NCBI RefSeq assembly: GCF_030272615.1
Contig: NW_026729347.1
Coordinates: forward strand, 1 to 22,500
Source: Cryptomeria japonica
Lineage: Eukaryota; Streptophyta; Pinopsida; Cupressales; Cupressaceae
Direction of reading: 5' to 3'
DNA length: 22,500 bases
Positions 1 through 11,131 of this stretch are shown here, in pieces. The position numbers were made by a program, and so were the translations under genes. Below the pieces are notes generated by a model that did not search any database, was not told the DNA's origin, and was given only the letters and a program-made list of their open reading frames with translations. Within the stretch, counting starts at the first letter, position 1. Every line of letters begins with the position of its first letter.

Positions 1-125
1 GGCTCAAGATGGCACCCGCGTTCCTTTTTTTTCACTATCTTTCAAAACGGAAATTTTAAAATCTCATTTTTTTTTGCCTTTTTCTGGAAATTAGTGAAGG
101 CAGCGCATCAAAGGTGCGCACCTCG
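1..125 (+). repeat. T-rich island module, first of 12 full copies
   Basis: The module is about 125 bp. It starts GGCTCAAGATGGCAC, then has a T run, CACTATCTTTCAAAACGG, AAATTTTAAAAT, a second T run, GCCTTTT, and ends TGGAAATTAGTGAAGGC followed by GCATCAAAGGTGCGCA. Full copies start at 1, 471, 966, 4621, 5142, 5497, 5966, 6461, 7215, 7848, 8318 and 8813. Diverged copies lie near 2670 and 10593, and a partial copy near 9913. The module forms an AT-rich island in otherwise very GC-rich DNA. It marks the left edge of the larger repeated segments at 1, 5497 and 7848. Its function is unknown; it is too regular to be decayed unique sequence. Confidence 0.9.
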
Positions 126-1180
126 CTGCCCACCACGGTGCGCAACGCCGGTGGGCACCCGGGAGTGCTTCGAAGTGTGCTCCAAGGTGCTGCGTGCACG
201 TTGTCGGAGCCCGGTTTGCCCCGGGTGCGCACCTCGCGTGCACCTTCGTCGGGGTGGGCACCTTGGCTGGGTTTGCCCCGGCTGCGCTCCGAAGCGGGGT
301 TATTGGAGCGCCGCCTCTTTTTTTGTCGGAGCGTTTGGTGGGGTTTCTCGCATTGGCTCTTCCGAGGCCCGGTTGCCACCCTGGCGCGCACGAAGTCGGA
401 AGTAGGGTTAATTGCCCGGGTGCGCACCTTTGCCAGGGTGGGCACCTTACCTGGGCTGCGCACCAGGGCGGGCTCAAGATGGCACGCGCGTTCCGTTTTT
501 TTCACTATCTTTCAAAACGGAAATTTTAAAATCTCCTTTTTTTTTTGCCTTTTCTGGAAATTAGTGAAGGCAGCGCATCAAAGGTGCGCACCTCGCTGCC
601 CACCTTGGTGTGCTCTGAGGTGCGCACCCGGGAGCGCTACGAAGTGTGCTCCAAGGTGCGGCGTGCACGTTGTCGGAGCCCGGTTTGCCCCGGGTGCGCA
701 CCTCGCCTGCACCTTGGCCGGGGTGGGCACCTTGGCTGGGTTTGCCCAGGGTGCGCTCCGAAGCGGGGTTACTGGAGCGCCCCCTCTTTTTTTGTCAGAG
801 CGTTTGGTGGGGTTTCTCGCATTGGCTCTTCCCAGGCCCGGTTGTTGGGTGCGCTCCCACCCTGGCGCGCGCGAAGTTGGAAGTTGGGTTAATTGCCCGG
901 GCGCGCACCTTCGCCAGGGTGGGCACCTTGGTGCGCACACCTTGGCTGGGCTGCGCACCAGGGCGGGCTCAAGATGGCACCAGCATTCCCTTTTTCTCAC
1001 TATCTTTCAAAACGGAAATTTTAAAATCTCGTTTTTTTTTTGCCTTTTATGGAAATTAGTGAAGGCATCGCATCAAAGGTGCGCACCTCGCTGCCCACCT
1101 TGGTGTGCTCCGAGGTGCCCACCACGGTGCGCAACGCCGGTGCGAACCCGGGAGCGCCCCGATGTGTGCTCCAAGGTGCG
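126..1180. repeat. GC-rich spacer repeats between T-rich islands
   Basis: Two related sub-units of about 470-495 bp lie between the T-rich islands at 1, 471 and 966. Each carries the same order of words: GTGCGCACC, GTGCTCCAAGGTGC, CGGAGCCCGGTTTGCCCC, GGGTGCGCACCTCGC, a stretch with CTTTTTTTGTC and GCGTTTGGTGGGGTTTCTCG, and GGGTTAATTGCCCGGG. The same pair recurs at 5497-6460 and 7848-8812. No gene is visible. Open frames run through in several phases because the repeats are poor in TAA, TAG and TGA. Confidence 0.85.
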
Positions 1181-2660
1181 GCGTGCACGAAGTCGGACCC
1201 CGGTTTGCCCCGGGTGCGCACCTCGCGTGCACCTTGGTGCGCACACCTTGGCTGGGTTGCGCGGCCTGGTGGGCACCATGGTGCGCACCAAGGAGCGCTC
1301 CGAAGTGTGCTCCAAGGTGCGGCGTGCACGAAGTCGGAGCCCGGTTTGCCCCGGGTACGCACCTCGCGTGCACCTTCGCCGGGGTGGGCACCTCGGCTGG
1401 GTTGCGCGCCCTGGTGCGCACCAAGGAGCGCTCCGAAGTGTGCTCCAAGGTGCGGCGTGCACGAAGTCGGAGCCCGGTTTGCCCCGGGTGCGCACCTTCG
1501 CCGCGGTGCGCACCATGGCGTGCACGAAGTCGGAGCCCGGTTTGCCCCGGGTGCGCACCTCGCGTGCACCTTCGGCGGGGTTGCGCGCCCTGGTGGGCAC
1601 CATGGTGCGCACCAAGGAGCGCTCCGAAGTGTGCTCCAAGGTGCGGCGTGCACGAAGTCGGAGCCCGGTTTGCCCCGGGTGCGCACCTCGCGTGCACCTT
1701 CGGCGGGGTTGCGCGCCCTGGTGGGCACCATGGTGCGCACCAAGGAGCGCTCCGAAGTGTGCTCCAAGGTGCGGCGTGCACGAAGTCGGAGCCCGGTTTG
1801 CCCCGGGTGCGCACCTCGCGTGCACCTTCGCCGCGGTGGGCACCATGGCGTGCACGAAGTCGGAGCCCGGTTTGCCCCGGGTGCGCACCTCGCGTGCACC
1901 TTCGCCGGGGTGGGCACCTCGGCTGGGTTGCGCGCCCTGGTGCGCACCAAGGAGCGCTCCGAAGTGTGCTCCAAGGTGCGGCGTGCACGAAGTCGGAGCC
2001 CGGTTTGCCCCGGGTGCGCACCTCGCGTGCACCTTCGCCAGGGTGGGCACCTCGGTGTGCTCCGAGGTGCGAACCCGAGAGCGCTCCGAGGTGCCCACGA
2101 AGTCGAAAGTCGGGTTAATTGCATTGTTTTCCCCGGGTGCGCTCCGAGGTGCGCAACATCGGCGCGCACCAAGGAGGGCTCCGAAGTGTGCTCCAAGGTG
2201 CGCACGATGGCGTGCACCTCTGGTGCGCACGATTCGGAGCTCGGTTTGACCGGGGTGCGCACACCTTGGCTGGGTTGCGCACCTTTTGTGCGCTCCAAGG
2301 TGCGCACGAAGTCGGAGCTCGGTTTGCCCCGGGTGCGCACCTTCGCCAGGGTGCGCACCTTGATGCGCACGCCTTGGCTGGGCTGCGCACCTTGGTGGGC
2401 GCCATGGTGCGCACCTTTCGTGCGCTCCAAGGTGCGCACGAAGTCGGAGCTCGGTTTGCCCCGGGTGCGCACCTTGGTGGGCGCCATGGTGCACTCCGAG
2501 GTGCCCAAGATTGGTGCGCACCAAGGAGCGCTCCGAAGTGCGCTCCAAGGTGCGCGCGAAGTCGAAAGTTGGGTTAATTGTCCGGTTTGCCTCGGGTGCG
2601 CACCTTGCGTGCACCTTCGCCAGGGTGGGCGCCTTGGTGCGCACACCTTGGCTGGGCTGC
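1180..2660. repeat. Degenerate GTGCGCACC-type tandem array
   Basis: A recurring block reads AAGGAGCGCTCCGAAG, GTGCTCCAAGGTGCGGCG, TGCACGAAGTCGGAGC, CCGGTTTGCCCCGGG, then GTGCGCACCTCGCGTGCACC. AAGGAGCGCTCCGAAG starts at 1290, 1423, 1614, 1742 and 1949, so spacing is uneven (133, 191, 128, 207). Shorter units begin at the TGCACGAAGTCGGAGC part near 1520 and 1850. From about 2100 the units diverge, with CGGAGCTCGG replacing CGGAGCCCGG. The array ends before the T-rich stretch at about 2670. No coding potential is supported. Confidence 0.85.
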
Positions 2661-2663
2661 GCA

Positions 2664-2780
2664 CACCTTGGCACCCGCGTTTCCTTCATTTTAAATTTTT
2701 TTTTTTTACAATCTCTCAAGTGGGAAATTCTATAATCTCAACTTTTTTTGCCTTTTCAGGAAACTTTTGAATGGAGCGCA
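2664..2780 (+). repeat. Diverged T-rich island before the 5S region, copy 1
   Basis: It is related to the 12 regular T-rich modules but clearly diverged. It has GGCACCCGCGTTTCC, two T runs, CAATCTCTCAAGTGGGAAATTC, TTTTTTTGCCTTTTC and AGGAAACTTTTGAATGG, then GCGCATCATTGGTGCG. The identical copy lies at 10587-10703. It separates the GTGCGCACC array from the GC-rich sequence downstream of the 5S gene (the 5S gene is read leftward). Confidence 0.75.
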
Positions 2781-3202
2781 TCATTGGTGCGCTCCGAAGT
2801 GTGCTCCAAAGCTCTCTCCAGCTGCGTGCACCTGCCCCGGCCGCGCACCCGGCCCCGCCCAGCTTCGCTCACCTGTCCCGGGCGTCTGGTGCGGAACCTT
2901 AGAGTAAGAAACATCACCGTGCACCTTGGCCAACGTGCGCGACTCGACCGAGCGCGCACTGGCCGAGGTGCACACCGATTTCACCTGGGTGCGCGCGCAG
3001 CACCTCGGGCGCACCGGGGTGCGCGCACAACGCCCGGGTTGCACCGTGGCCTGTGTGCTCGGGGCGCCTCGGGTGCGCGCTCGGTGTCGCCCCCGCGCGC
3101 GCGGTAGTGCGGGCAGCGCACCCCGGCCCGGCCCGGCCCCGACGAGAACGCAAACGGGCAAAAGGTTTATTCAAATAGCATTGCGACGCCCGGCGAAAAA
3201 CT
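2781..3202. other. GC-rich spacer on the 3' side of 5S copy 1
   Basis: About 420 bp of low-repetition, GC-rich spacer with scattered GGTGCGCGC and GCACCGG words and a short CCCGGCCCGG run near 3120. It lies beyond the 3' end of the leftward-read 5S gene. I see no gene or RNA motif in it apart from the two T runs (on the - strand) directly after the 5S end. Confidence 0.6.
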
Positions 3203-3208
3203 AAAAAA
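3203..3208 (-). terminator. RNA polymerase III terminator of 5S copy 1
   Basis: Six A on the + strand give T6 on the - strand, directly after the final GCACCC of the 5S gene. A second run of five T follows at 3196-3200. A run of four or more T is the known Pol III stop signal, so the gene has a complete terminator plus a backup. Confidence 0.9.
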
Positions 3209-3326
3209 GGGTGCAACACCGGGACTTCCCGGGAGGTCACCCATCCCAGTACTACTCCGGCCCAAGCGCGCTTAACTGCGGAGTTCTGATGGGATCCGGT
3301 GCACTAACGCTGGTATGATCGCACCC
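3209..3326 (-). rRNA. 5S ribosomal RNA, copy 1
   Basis: The - strand reads as a complete plant 5S rRNA of about 118 nt, before any 3' U residues. It starts GGGTGCGATCATACC and ends GTGTTGCACCC. The terminal helix GGGTGC/GCACCC pairs perfectly. The internal Pol III promoter is intact: the box A region GTTAAGCGCGCTTGGG at 3261-3276, and the box C region with GGATGGGTGACC within 3230-3247. There is a C at -1, as usual for plant 5S genes, and a weak AT-rich word near -28. The gene lies on the strand opposite to the Pol I promoters of this IGS. The copy at 11132-11249 appears identical. Nothing suggests a pseudogene. 5S rRNA is part of the large ribosomal subunit. Confidence 0.97.
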
Positions 3327-3730
3327 GTTATGAGCTTGTCGCAGTGTGTACTTAGCAAACCGCGACCCACGTGCGAATCCACCCCGGCCACCCACCCCCG
3401 TCGAGGTGCACACCCTCCCTCGCGAAGTGCGCCCCGTTCGCCAAGTGTGAGCCCTGCCCGGGTGCGCGCACCTTGCTAGGGCGTCGGGTGTGCACCCGGC
3501 CCGGCCTACGTGCGTGCACCTGGAGGGGGCGTCGTGTGCGTGCAGTGTCCCGTCTGCAACGCGGTGCCCACACACCACCTCGGGCGCAACGACCTGCGCT
3601 CACATGTGGGCCGAGTGCACCTTGGTGCATGTTCGGGGCGCCTCGGGTGCACGCTCGATCTTGCCCCGGTGCACCAAGGCGCTCGGTTTGCCCCGGGTGC
3701 GCACTTGGTGCAAGGTGGGCACCCAAAATA
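3327..3730. other. GC-rich spacer on the 5' side of 5S copy 1
   Basis: About 400 bp upstream of the leftward 5S gene. It is GC-rich, with words such as CCCGGGTGCGC, GGGGCGCCTCGGGTGC and GGTTTGCCCCGGG shared with the rest of the spacer. The first 34 bases next to the gene hold the presumed upstream part of the 5S promoter. I recognise no other gene or RNA. Confidence 0.6.
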
Positions 3731-4130
3731 GGGATCAAGCACCAAAACACAAGTTTCGGGATGCAAAATGGGACCCAAGGACCACAAATGCGTTCCAAGA
3801 CCCATGATGGGTCCACGAGAACAAAAATGTGTTCCGAGACTTAATAAACAAATATTGGGTTTTAGGAGAAGAAACATGCTCTGATGCCCAAAACGAGAAT
3901 CGACCCCGAAAAGGCCACAGGCCAAAAGTGGGATGCGAGACAAAAAAAAATGGGACCCGAGGACCAAAATTGGGTTCCCAGGTCGAAGACAGGGCAACCG
4001 GACAAGAAACGACCTCTAAGGCTCGAAATGAGTCCCGGCGACTAAAACTTGACAAGAAGCACCCATCAGGCACCCAACTCGACACCCATGGGATGCCGAC
4101 CCACCCGGGCTTCCACCTAGCACACCTTGG
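3731..4130. other. A-rich, low-repetition stretch of copy A
   Basis: This is the least repetitive part of the block. On the + strand it is rich in A, with degenerate words such as ATGGGACCC, GAGGACCAAAA and GGGTCC. It includes an AATAAACAAATATTGGG stretch near 3842 and an A9 run near 3941. The open frames here are short and overlap in several phases with no start context or composition of a gene. The same sequence lies at 11654-12053, with one visible difference (about 4041 versus 11964). Confidence 0.65.
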
Positions 4131-4581
4131 CACCCACCCACCCTCGCACCCAACCTCGCACCCAACTTAGCACCTTTGAACCCACATTGGCACTCACCCT
4201 GACCCTGGCACCTTGGAACCCACATTGGCACTCACCTTGACCCTGGCACCCACCTTTGCACTCACCTTGGGACCCACCCTGGCTCCCACCTCGGCACCCA
4301 CCCAGACACCCACCTTGGTTCCTTGGCACCCACCTTGGATCCTTGGCACCCACCCCGACACCCACCTTGGCACGCAACTTGGCTACTTGCCACCCATCTT
4401 GGCTCCTTGACGCCCACCCCGACAACCACCCCGTGACCTACCCTGGCTAGGGTTGGTGCACACCCACCCTGGTGCCCACCTTGGCACCCACCCTATGACC
4501 CACCTTGGCACGCACCTTAGTACCCACCCCGTTACCCACCCTAGGACCCACCCCGTGACCCACCTTGGCCAGGGTGGGTGC
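4131..4581. repeat. Degenerate CACCC array, short form
   Basis: The words CACCTTGGCACCCACC, ACCCTGGCACC and GACCCACC repeat with irregular spacing of roughly 10-30 bp. The + strand is C-rich and the - strand G-rich. It breaks off at 4581 into GTGCGCACC-type sequence. In copy A' the same array continues for more than 1 kb beyond the matching point, so the array in copy A looks truncated by recombination. Confidence 0.85.
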
Positions 4582-7500
4582 CTTGGTGCGCACAACTTGC
4601 CTGGGCTGCACACCAGGGCGGGCTCAAGATGGCACCCGCGTTCCGTTTTTTTCACTATCTTTCAAAACGGAAATTTTAAAATCTCATTTTTTTCTTTTTT
4701 TTGCCTTTTCTGGAAATTAGTGAAGGCAGCGCATCAAAGGTGCGCAATGCTGGTGCGAACCCGGGAGCGCTCCGATGTGTGCTCCAAGGTGCGGCGTGCA
4801 CGAAGTCCGAGCCCGGTTTGCCCCGGGTGCGCACCTCGCGTGCACCTTCGCCGGGGTGAGCACCTTGGCTGGGTTGCGCGCCCTGGTGCGTACCAAGGAG
4901 CGCTCTGAAGTGTGCTCCAAGGTGCGGCGTGCACGAAGTCGGAGCCCGGTTTGCCCCGGGTGTGCACCTCGGGTGCGCACCTCGCGTGCACCTTCGCTGC
5001 GGTGGGCACCTTGGCTGGGTTGCGCGCCTTGGTGGGCACCATGCAGTGCACGAAGTCGGAGCCCGGTTTGCCCCGGGCGCGCACCTCCGCCAGGGTGGGC
5101 ACCTTGGTGCGCACAACTTGCCTGGGCTGCGCACCAGGAAGGGCTCAAGATGGCACCCGCGTTCCGTTTTTTTCACTATCTTTCAGAACGGAAATTTTAA
5201 AATATCGTTTTTTTTTGCCTTTTCTGGAAATTAGTGAAGGCAGCGCATCAAAGGTGCGCAACGCTGGTGCGAACCTGGGAGCGCTCCGATGTGTGCTCCA
5301 AGGTGCGGCGTGCACAAAGTCGGAGCCCGGTTTGCCCCGGGTGCGCCCTGGTGGGCACCATGGTGCGCACCAAGGAGCGCTCCGAAGTGTGCTCCAAGGT
5401 GCGGCCTGCACGAAGTCGGAGCCCGGTTTGCCCCGGGTGTGCACCTCGGGTGGGCACCTTGGTGCGCATGCCTTGCCTGGGCTGCGCACCAGGGCGGGCT
5501 CAAGATGGCACCCGCGTTCCTTTTTTTTCACTATCTTTCAAAACGGAAATTTTAAAATCTCATTTTTTTTTGCCTTTTTCTGGAAATTAGTGAAGGCAGC
5601 GCATCAAAGGTGCGCACCTCGCTGCCCACCACGGTGCGCAACGCCGGTGGGCACCCGGGAGTGCTTCGAAGTGTGCTCCAAGGTGTTGCGTGCACGTTGT
5701 CGGAGCCCGGTTTGCCCCGGGTGCGCACCTCGCGTGCACCTTCGTCGGGGTGGGCACCTTGGCTTGGTTTGCCCCGGCTGCGCTCCGAAGCGGGGTTATT
5801 GGAGCGCCGCCTCTTTTTTTGTCGGAGCGTTTGGTGGGGTTTCTCGCATTGGCTCTTCCGAGGCCCGGTTGCCACCCTGGCGCGCACGAAGTCGGAAGTA
5901 GGGTTAATTGCCCGGGTGCGCACCTTTGCCAGGGTGGCACCTTACCTGGGCTGCGCACCAGGGCGGGCTCAAGATGGCACGCGCGTTCCGTTTTTTTCAC
6001 TATCTTTCAAAACGGAAATTTTAAAATCTCCTTTTTTTTTTGCCTTTTCTGGAAATTAGTGAAGGCAGCGCATCAAAGGTGCGCACCTCGCTGCCCACCT
6101 TGGTGTGCTCTGAGGTGCGCACCCGGGAGCGCTACGAAGTGTGCTCCAAGGTGCGGCGTGCACGTTGTCGGAGCCCGGTTTGCCCCGGGTGCGCACCTCG
6201 CCTGCACCTTGGCCGGGGTGGGCACCTTGGCTGGGTTTGCCCAGGGTGCGCTCCGAAGCGGGGTTACTGGAGCGCCCCCTCTTTTTTTGTCAGAGAGTTT
6301 GGTGGGGTTTCTCGCATTGGCTCTTCCCAGGCCCGGTTGTTGGGTGCGCTCCCACCCTGGCGCGCGCGAAGTTGGAAGTTGGGTTAATTGCCCGGGCGCG
6401 CACCTTCGCCAGGGTGGGCACCTTGGTGCGCAAACCTTGGCTGGGCTGCGCACCAGGGCGGGCTCAAGATGGCACCAGCATTCCCTTTTTCTCACTATCT
6501 TTCAAAACGGAAATTTTAAAATCTCGTTTTTTTTTTGCCTTTTATGGAAATTAGTGAAGGCATCGCATCAAAGGTGCGCACCTCGCTGCCCACCTTGGTG
6601 TGCTCCGAGGTGCCCACCACGGTGCGCAACGCCGGTGCGAACCCGGGAGCGCCCCGATGTGTGCTCCAAGGTGCGGCGTGCACGAAGTCGGACCCCGGTT
6701 TGCCCCGGGTGCGCACCTCGCGTGCACCTTGGTGCGCACACCTTGGCTGGGTTGCGCGGCCTGGTGGGCACCATGGTGCGCACCAAGGAGCGCTCCGAAG
6801 TGTGCTCCAAGGTGCGGCGTGCACGAAGTCGGAGCCCGGTTTGCCCCGGGTGCGCACCTTCGCCGCGGTGGGCACCATGGCGTGCACGAAGTCGGAGCCC
6901 GGTTTGCCCCGGGTGCGCACCTCGCGTGCACCTTCGCCGGGGTGGGCACCTCGGCTGGGTTGCGCGCCCTGGTGCGCACCAAGGAGCGCTCTGAAGTGTG
7001 CTCCAAGGTGCGGCGTGCACGAAGTCGGAGCCCGGTTTGCCCCGGGTGTGCACCTCGCGTGCACCTTCGCTGCGGTGGGCACCTTGGCTGGGTTGCGCGC
7101 CTTGGTGGGCACCATGCAGTGCACGAAGTCGGAGCCCGGTTTGCCCCGGGCGCGCACCTCCGCCAGGGTGGGCACCTTGGTGCGCACAACTTGCCTGGGC
7201 TGCGCACCAGGAAGGGCTCAAGATGGCACCCGCGTTCCGTTTTTTTCACTATCTTTCAGAACGGAAATTTTAAAATATCGTTTTTTTTTGCCTTTTCTGG
7301 AAATTAGTGAAGGCAGCGCATCAAAGGTGCGCAACGCTGGTGCGAACCTGGGAGCGCTCCGATGTGTGCTCCAAGGTGCGGCGTGCACGAAGTCGGACCC
7401 CGGTTTGCCCCGGGTGCGCACCTCGCGTGCACCTTGGTGCGCACACCTTGGCTGGGTTGCGCGCCCTGGTGGGCACCATGGTGCGCACCAAGGAGCGCTC

Positions 7501-7847
7501 CGAAGTGTGCTCCAAGGTGCGGCGTGCACGAAGTCGGAGCCCGGTTTGCCCCGGGTGCGCACCTCGCGTGCACCTTCGCCGCGGTGGGCACCATGGCGTG
7601 CACGAAGTCGGAGCCCGGTTTGCCCCGGGTGCGCACCTCGCGTGCACCTTCGCCGGGGTGGGCACCTTGGTGTGCAGACCTTGGCTGGGTTGCGCGCCCT
7701 GGTGGGCACCATGGTGCGCACCAAGGAGCGCTCCGAAGTGTGCTCCAAGGTGCGGCCTGCACGAAGTCGGAGCCCGGTTTGCCCCGGGTGTGCACCTCGG
7801 GTGGGCACCTTGGTGCGCATGCCTTGCCTGGGCTGCGCACCAGGGCG
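4582..7847. repeat. IGS block B: rearranged GTGCGCACC repeats without 5S
   Basis: The block carries six T-rich islands (4621, 5142, 5497, 5966, 6461, 7215). Positions 5497 to about 6845 match 1 to about 1350 with roughly four substitutions and one deleted G near 5936. The stretch around 5142-5330 matches that around 7215-7403 at an offset of 2073. The final part before 7848 matches the part before 5497. It is thus a mosaic of pieces of block A, consistent with repeated unequal exchange. No gene is seen. Confidence 0.85.
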
Positions 7848-10800
7848 GGCTCAAGATGGCACCCGCGTTCCTTTTTTTTCACTATCTTTCAAAACGGAAA
7901 TTTTAAAATCTCATTTTTTTTTGCCTTTTTCTGGAAATTAGTGAAGGCAGCGCATCAAAGGTGCGCACCTCGCTGCCCACCACGGTGCGCAACGCCGGTG
8001 GGCACCCGGGAGTGCTTCGAAGTGTGCTCCAAGGTGCTGCGTGCACGTTGTCGGAGCCCGGTTTGCCCCGGGTGCGCACCTCGCGTGCACCTTCGTCGGG
8101 GTGGGCACCTTGGCTGGGTTTGCCCCGGCTGCGCTCCGAAGCGGGGTTATTGGAGCGCCGCCTCTTTTTTTGTCGGAGCGTTTGGTGGGGTTTCTCGCAT
8201 TGGCTCTTCCGAGGCCCGGTTGCCACCCTGGCGCGCACGAAGTCGGAAGTAGGGTTAATTGCCCGGGTGCGCACCTTTGCCAGGGTGGGCACCTTACCTG
8301 GGCTGCGCACCAGGGCGGGCTCAAGATGGCACGCGCGTTCCGTTTTTTTCACTATCTTTCAAAACGGAAATTTTAAAATCTCCTTTTTTTTTTGCCTTTT
8401 CTGGAAATTAGTGAAGGCAGCGCATCAAAGGTGCGCACCTCGCTGCCCACCTTGGTGTGCTCTGAGGTGCGCACCCGGGAGCGCTACGAAGTGTGCTCCA
8501 AGGTGCGGCGTGCACGTTGTCGGAGCCCGGTTTGCCCCGGGTGCGCACCTCGCCTGCACCTTGGCCGGGGTGGGCACCTTGGCTGGGTTTGCCCAGGGTG
8601 CGCTCCGAAGCGGGGTTACTGGAGCGCCCCCTCTTTTTTTGTCAGAGCGTTTGGTGGGGTTTCTCGCATTGGCTCTTCCCAGGCCCGGTTGTTGGGTGCG
8701 CTCCCACCCTGGCGCGCGCGAAGTTGGAAGTTGGGTTAATTGCCCGGGCGCGCACCTTCGCCAGGGTGGGCACCTTGGTGCGCACACCTTGGCTGGGCTG
8801 CGCACCAGGGCGGGCTCAAGATGGCACCAGCATTCCCTTTTTCTCACTATCTTTCAAAACGGAAATTTTAAAATCTCGTTTTTTTTTTGCCTTTTATGGA
8901 AATTAGTGAAGGCATCGCATCAAAGGTGCGCACCTCGCTGCCCACCTTGGTGTGCTCCGAGGTGCCCACCACGGTGCGCAACGCCGGTGCGAACCCGGGA
9001 GCGCCCCGATGTGTGCTCCAAGGTGCGGCGTGCACGAAGTCGGACCCCGGTTTGCCCCGGGTGCGCACCTCGCGTGCACCTTGGTGCGCACACCTTGGCT
9101 GGGTTGCGCGGCCTGGTGGGCACCATGGTGCGCACCAAGGAGCGCTCCGAAGTGTGCTCCAAGGTGCGGCGTGCACGAAGTCGGAGCCCGGTTTGCCCCG
9201 GGTACGCACCTCGCGTGCACCTTCGCCGGGGTGGGCACCTCGGCTGGGTTGCGCGCCCTGGTGCGCACCAAGGAGCGCTCCGAAGTGTGCTCCAAGGTGC
9301 GGCGTGCACGAAGTCGGAGCCCGGTTTGCCCCGGGTGCGCACCTTCGCCGCGGTGCGCACCATGGCGTGCACGAAGTCGGAGCCCGGTTTGCCCCGGGTG
9401 CGCACCTCGCGTGCACCTTCGGCGGGGTTGCGCGCCCTGGTGGGCACCATGGTGCGCACCAAGGAGCGCTCCGAAGTGTGCTCCAAGGTGCGGCGTGCAC
9501 GAAGTCGGAGCCCGGTTTGCCCCGGGTGCGCACCTCGCGTGCACCTTCGGCGGGGTTGCGCGCCCTGGTGGGCACCATGGTGCGCACCAAGGAGCGCTCC
9601 GAAGTGTGCTCCAAGGTGCGGCGTGCACGAAGTCGGAGCCCGGTTTGCCCCGGGTGCGCACCTCGCGTGCACCTTCGCCGCGGTGGGCACCATGGCGTGC
9701 ACGAAGTCGGAGCCCGGTTTGCCCCGGGTGCGCACCTCGCGTGCACCTTCGCCGGGGTGGGCACCTCGGCTGGGTTGCGCGCCCTGGTGCGCACCAAGGA
9801 GCGCTCCGAAGTGTGCTCCAAGGTGCGGCGTGCACGAAGTCGGAGCCCGGTTTGCCCCGGGTGCGCACCTCGCGTGCACCTTCGCCAGGGTGGGCACCTC
9901 GGTGCGCACACCTTCTCAATGTTTTCTTGCCTTTTCTGGAAATTGGTGAAGGCAGCGCATCAAAGGTGCGCACCTCGGTGTGCTCCGAGGTGCGAACCCG
10001 AGAGCGCTCCGAGGTGCCCACGAAGTCGAAAGTCGGGTTAATTGCATTGTTTTCCCCGGGTGCGCTCCGAGGTGCGCAACATCGGCGCGCACCAAGGAGG
10101 GCTCCGAAGTGTGCTCCAAGGTGCGCACGATGGCGTGCACCTCTGGTGCGCACGATTCGGAGCTCGGTTTGACCGGGGTGCGCACACCTTGGCTGGGTTG
10201 CGCACCTTTTGTGCGCTCCAAGGTGCGCACGAAGTCGGAGCTCGGTTTGCCCCGGGTGCGCACCTTCGCCAGGGTGCGCACCTTGATGCGCACGCCTTGG
10301 CTGGGCTGCGCACCTTGGTGGGCGCCATGGTGCGCACCTTTCGTGCGCTCCAAGGTGCGCACGAAGTCGGAGCTCGGTTTGCCCCGGGTGCGCACCTTGG
10401 TGGGTGCCATGGTGCACTCCGAGGTGCCCAAGATTGGTGCGCACCAAGGAGCGCTCCGAAGTGCGCTCCAAGGTGCGCGCGAAGTCGAAAGTTGGGTTAA
10501 TTGTCCGGTTTGCCTCGGGTGCGCACCTTGCGTGCACCTTCGCCAGGGTGGGCGCCTTGGTGCGCACACCTTGGCTGGGCTGCGCACACCTTGGCACCCG
10601 CGTTTCCTTCATTTTAAATTTTTTTTTTTTACAATCTCTCAAGTGGGAAATTCTATAATCTCAACTTTTTTTGCCTTTTCAGGAAACTTTTGAATGGAGC
10701 GCATCATTGGTGCGCTCCGAAGTGTGCTCCAAAGCTCTCTCCAGCTGCGTGCACCTGCCCCGGCCGCGCACCCGGCCCCGCCCAGCTTCGCTCACCTGTC

Positions 10801-11125
10801 CCGGGCGTCTGGTGCGGAACCTTAGAGTAAGAAACATCACCGTGCACCTTGGCCAACGTGCGCGACTCGACCGAGCGCGCACTGGCCGAGGTGCACACCG
10901 ATTTCACCTGGGTGCGCGCGCAGCACCTCGGGCGCACCGGGGTGCGCGCACAACGCCCGGGTTGCACCGTGGCCTGTGTGCTCGGGGCGCCTCGGGTGCG
11001 CGCTCGGTGTCGCCCCCGCGCGCGCGGTAGTGCGGGCAGCGCACCCCGGCCCGGCCCGGCCCCGACGAGAACGCAAACGGGCAAAAGGTTTATTCAAATA
11101 GCATTGCGACGCCCGGCGAAAAACT

Positions 11126-11131
11126 AAAAAA
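11126..11131 (-). terminator. RNA polymerase III terminator of 5S copy 2
   Basis: T6 on the - strand directly follows the 5S 3' end, with a further T5 at 11119-11123. The arrangement is identical to that of copy 1. Confidence 0.9.

Larger units (their letters stand above)
1..4581. repeat. Large IGS segment, copy A (contains 5S gene copy 1)
   Basis: This segment is repeated almost base for base at 7848-12504. The offset is 7847 before about position 2050 and 7923 after it, because the second copy carries 76 extra bases. By eye I find only about three substitutions, near 2475, 4041 and 4399. Identity ends at 4581, inside a GCCAGGGTGGGTGC motif that is common in the region; after it the two copies run into different sequence. 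That is what unequal crossing-over at a shared motif would leave. The left end of the copy may lie before the window. Contents in order are GC-rich GTGCGCACC repeats with T-rich islands, a 5S gene, an A-rich stretch and a CACCC array. An assembly duplication is an alternative explanation. Confidence 0.93.

Noticed and set aside
1-300. 3' end of the 26S rRNA gene at the left edge
   Set aside because: The first bases are a T-rich spacer module that also occurs at 5497 and 7848; nothing resembles 26S.
114-2664. Very long open frames on both strands (up to about 710 residues) in the GTGCGCACC repeats, also at 7961-10642
   Set aside because: Several phases on both strands are open at once. The predicted products are Cys/Arg/Pro/Ala-rich repeats of the same DNA words, and the frames cross T-rich islands without change of composition. 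The repeats simply lack stop codons.
2781-4170. Short open frames around the 5S gene and in the A-rich stretch
   Set aside because: They overlap the 5S gene or each other on opposite strands and show no recognisable domain.
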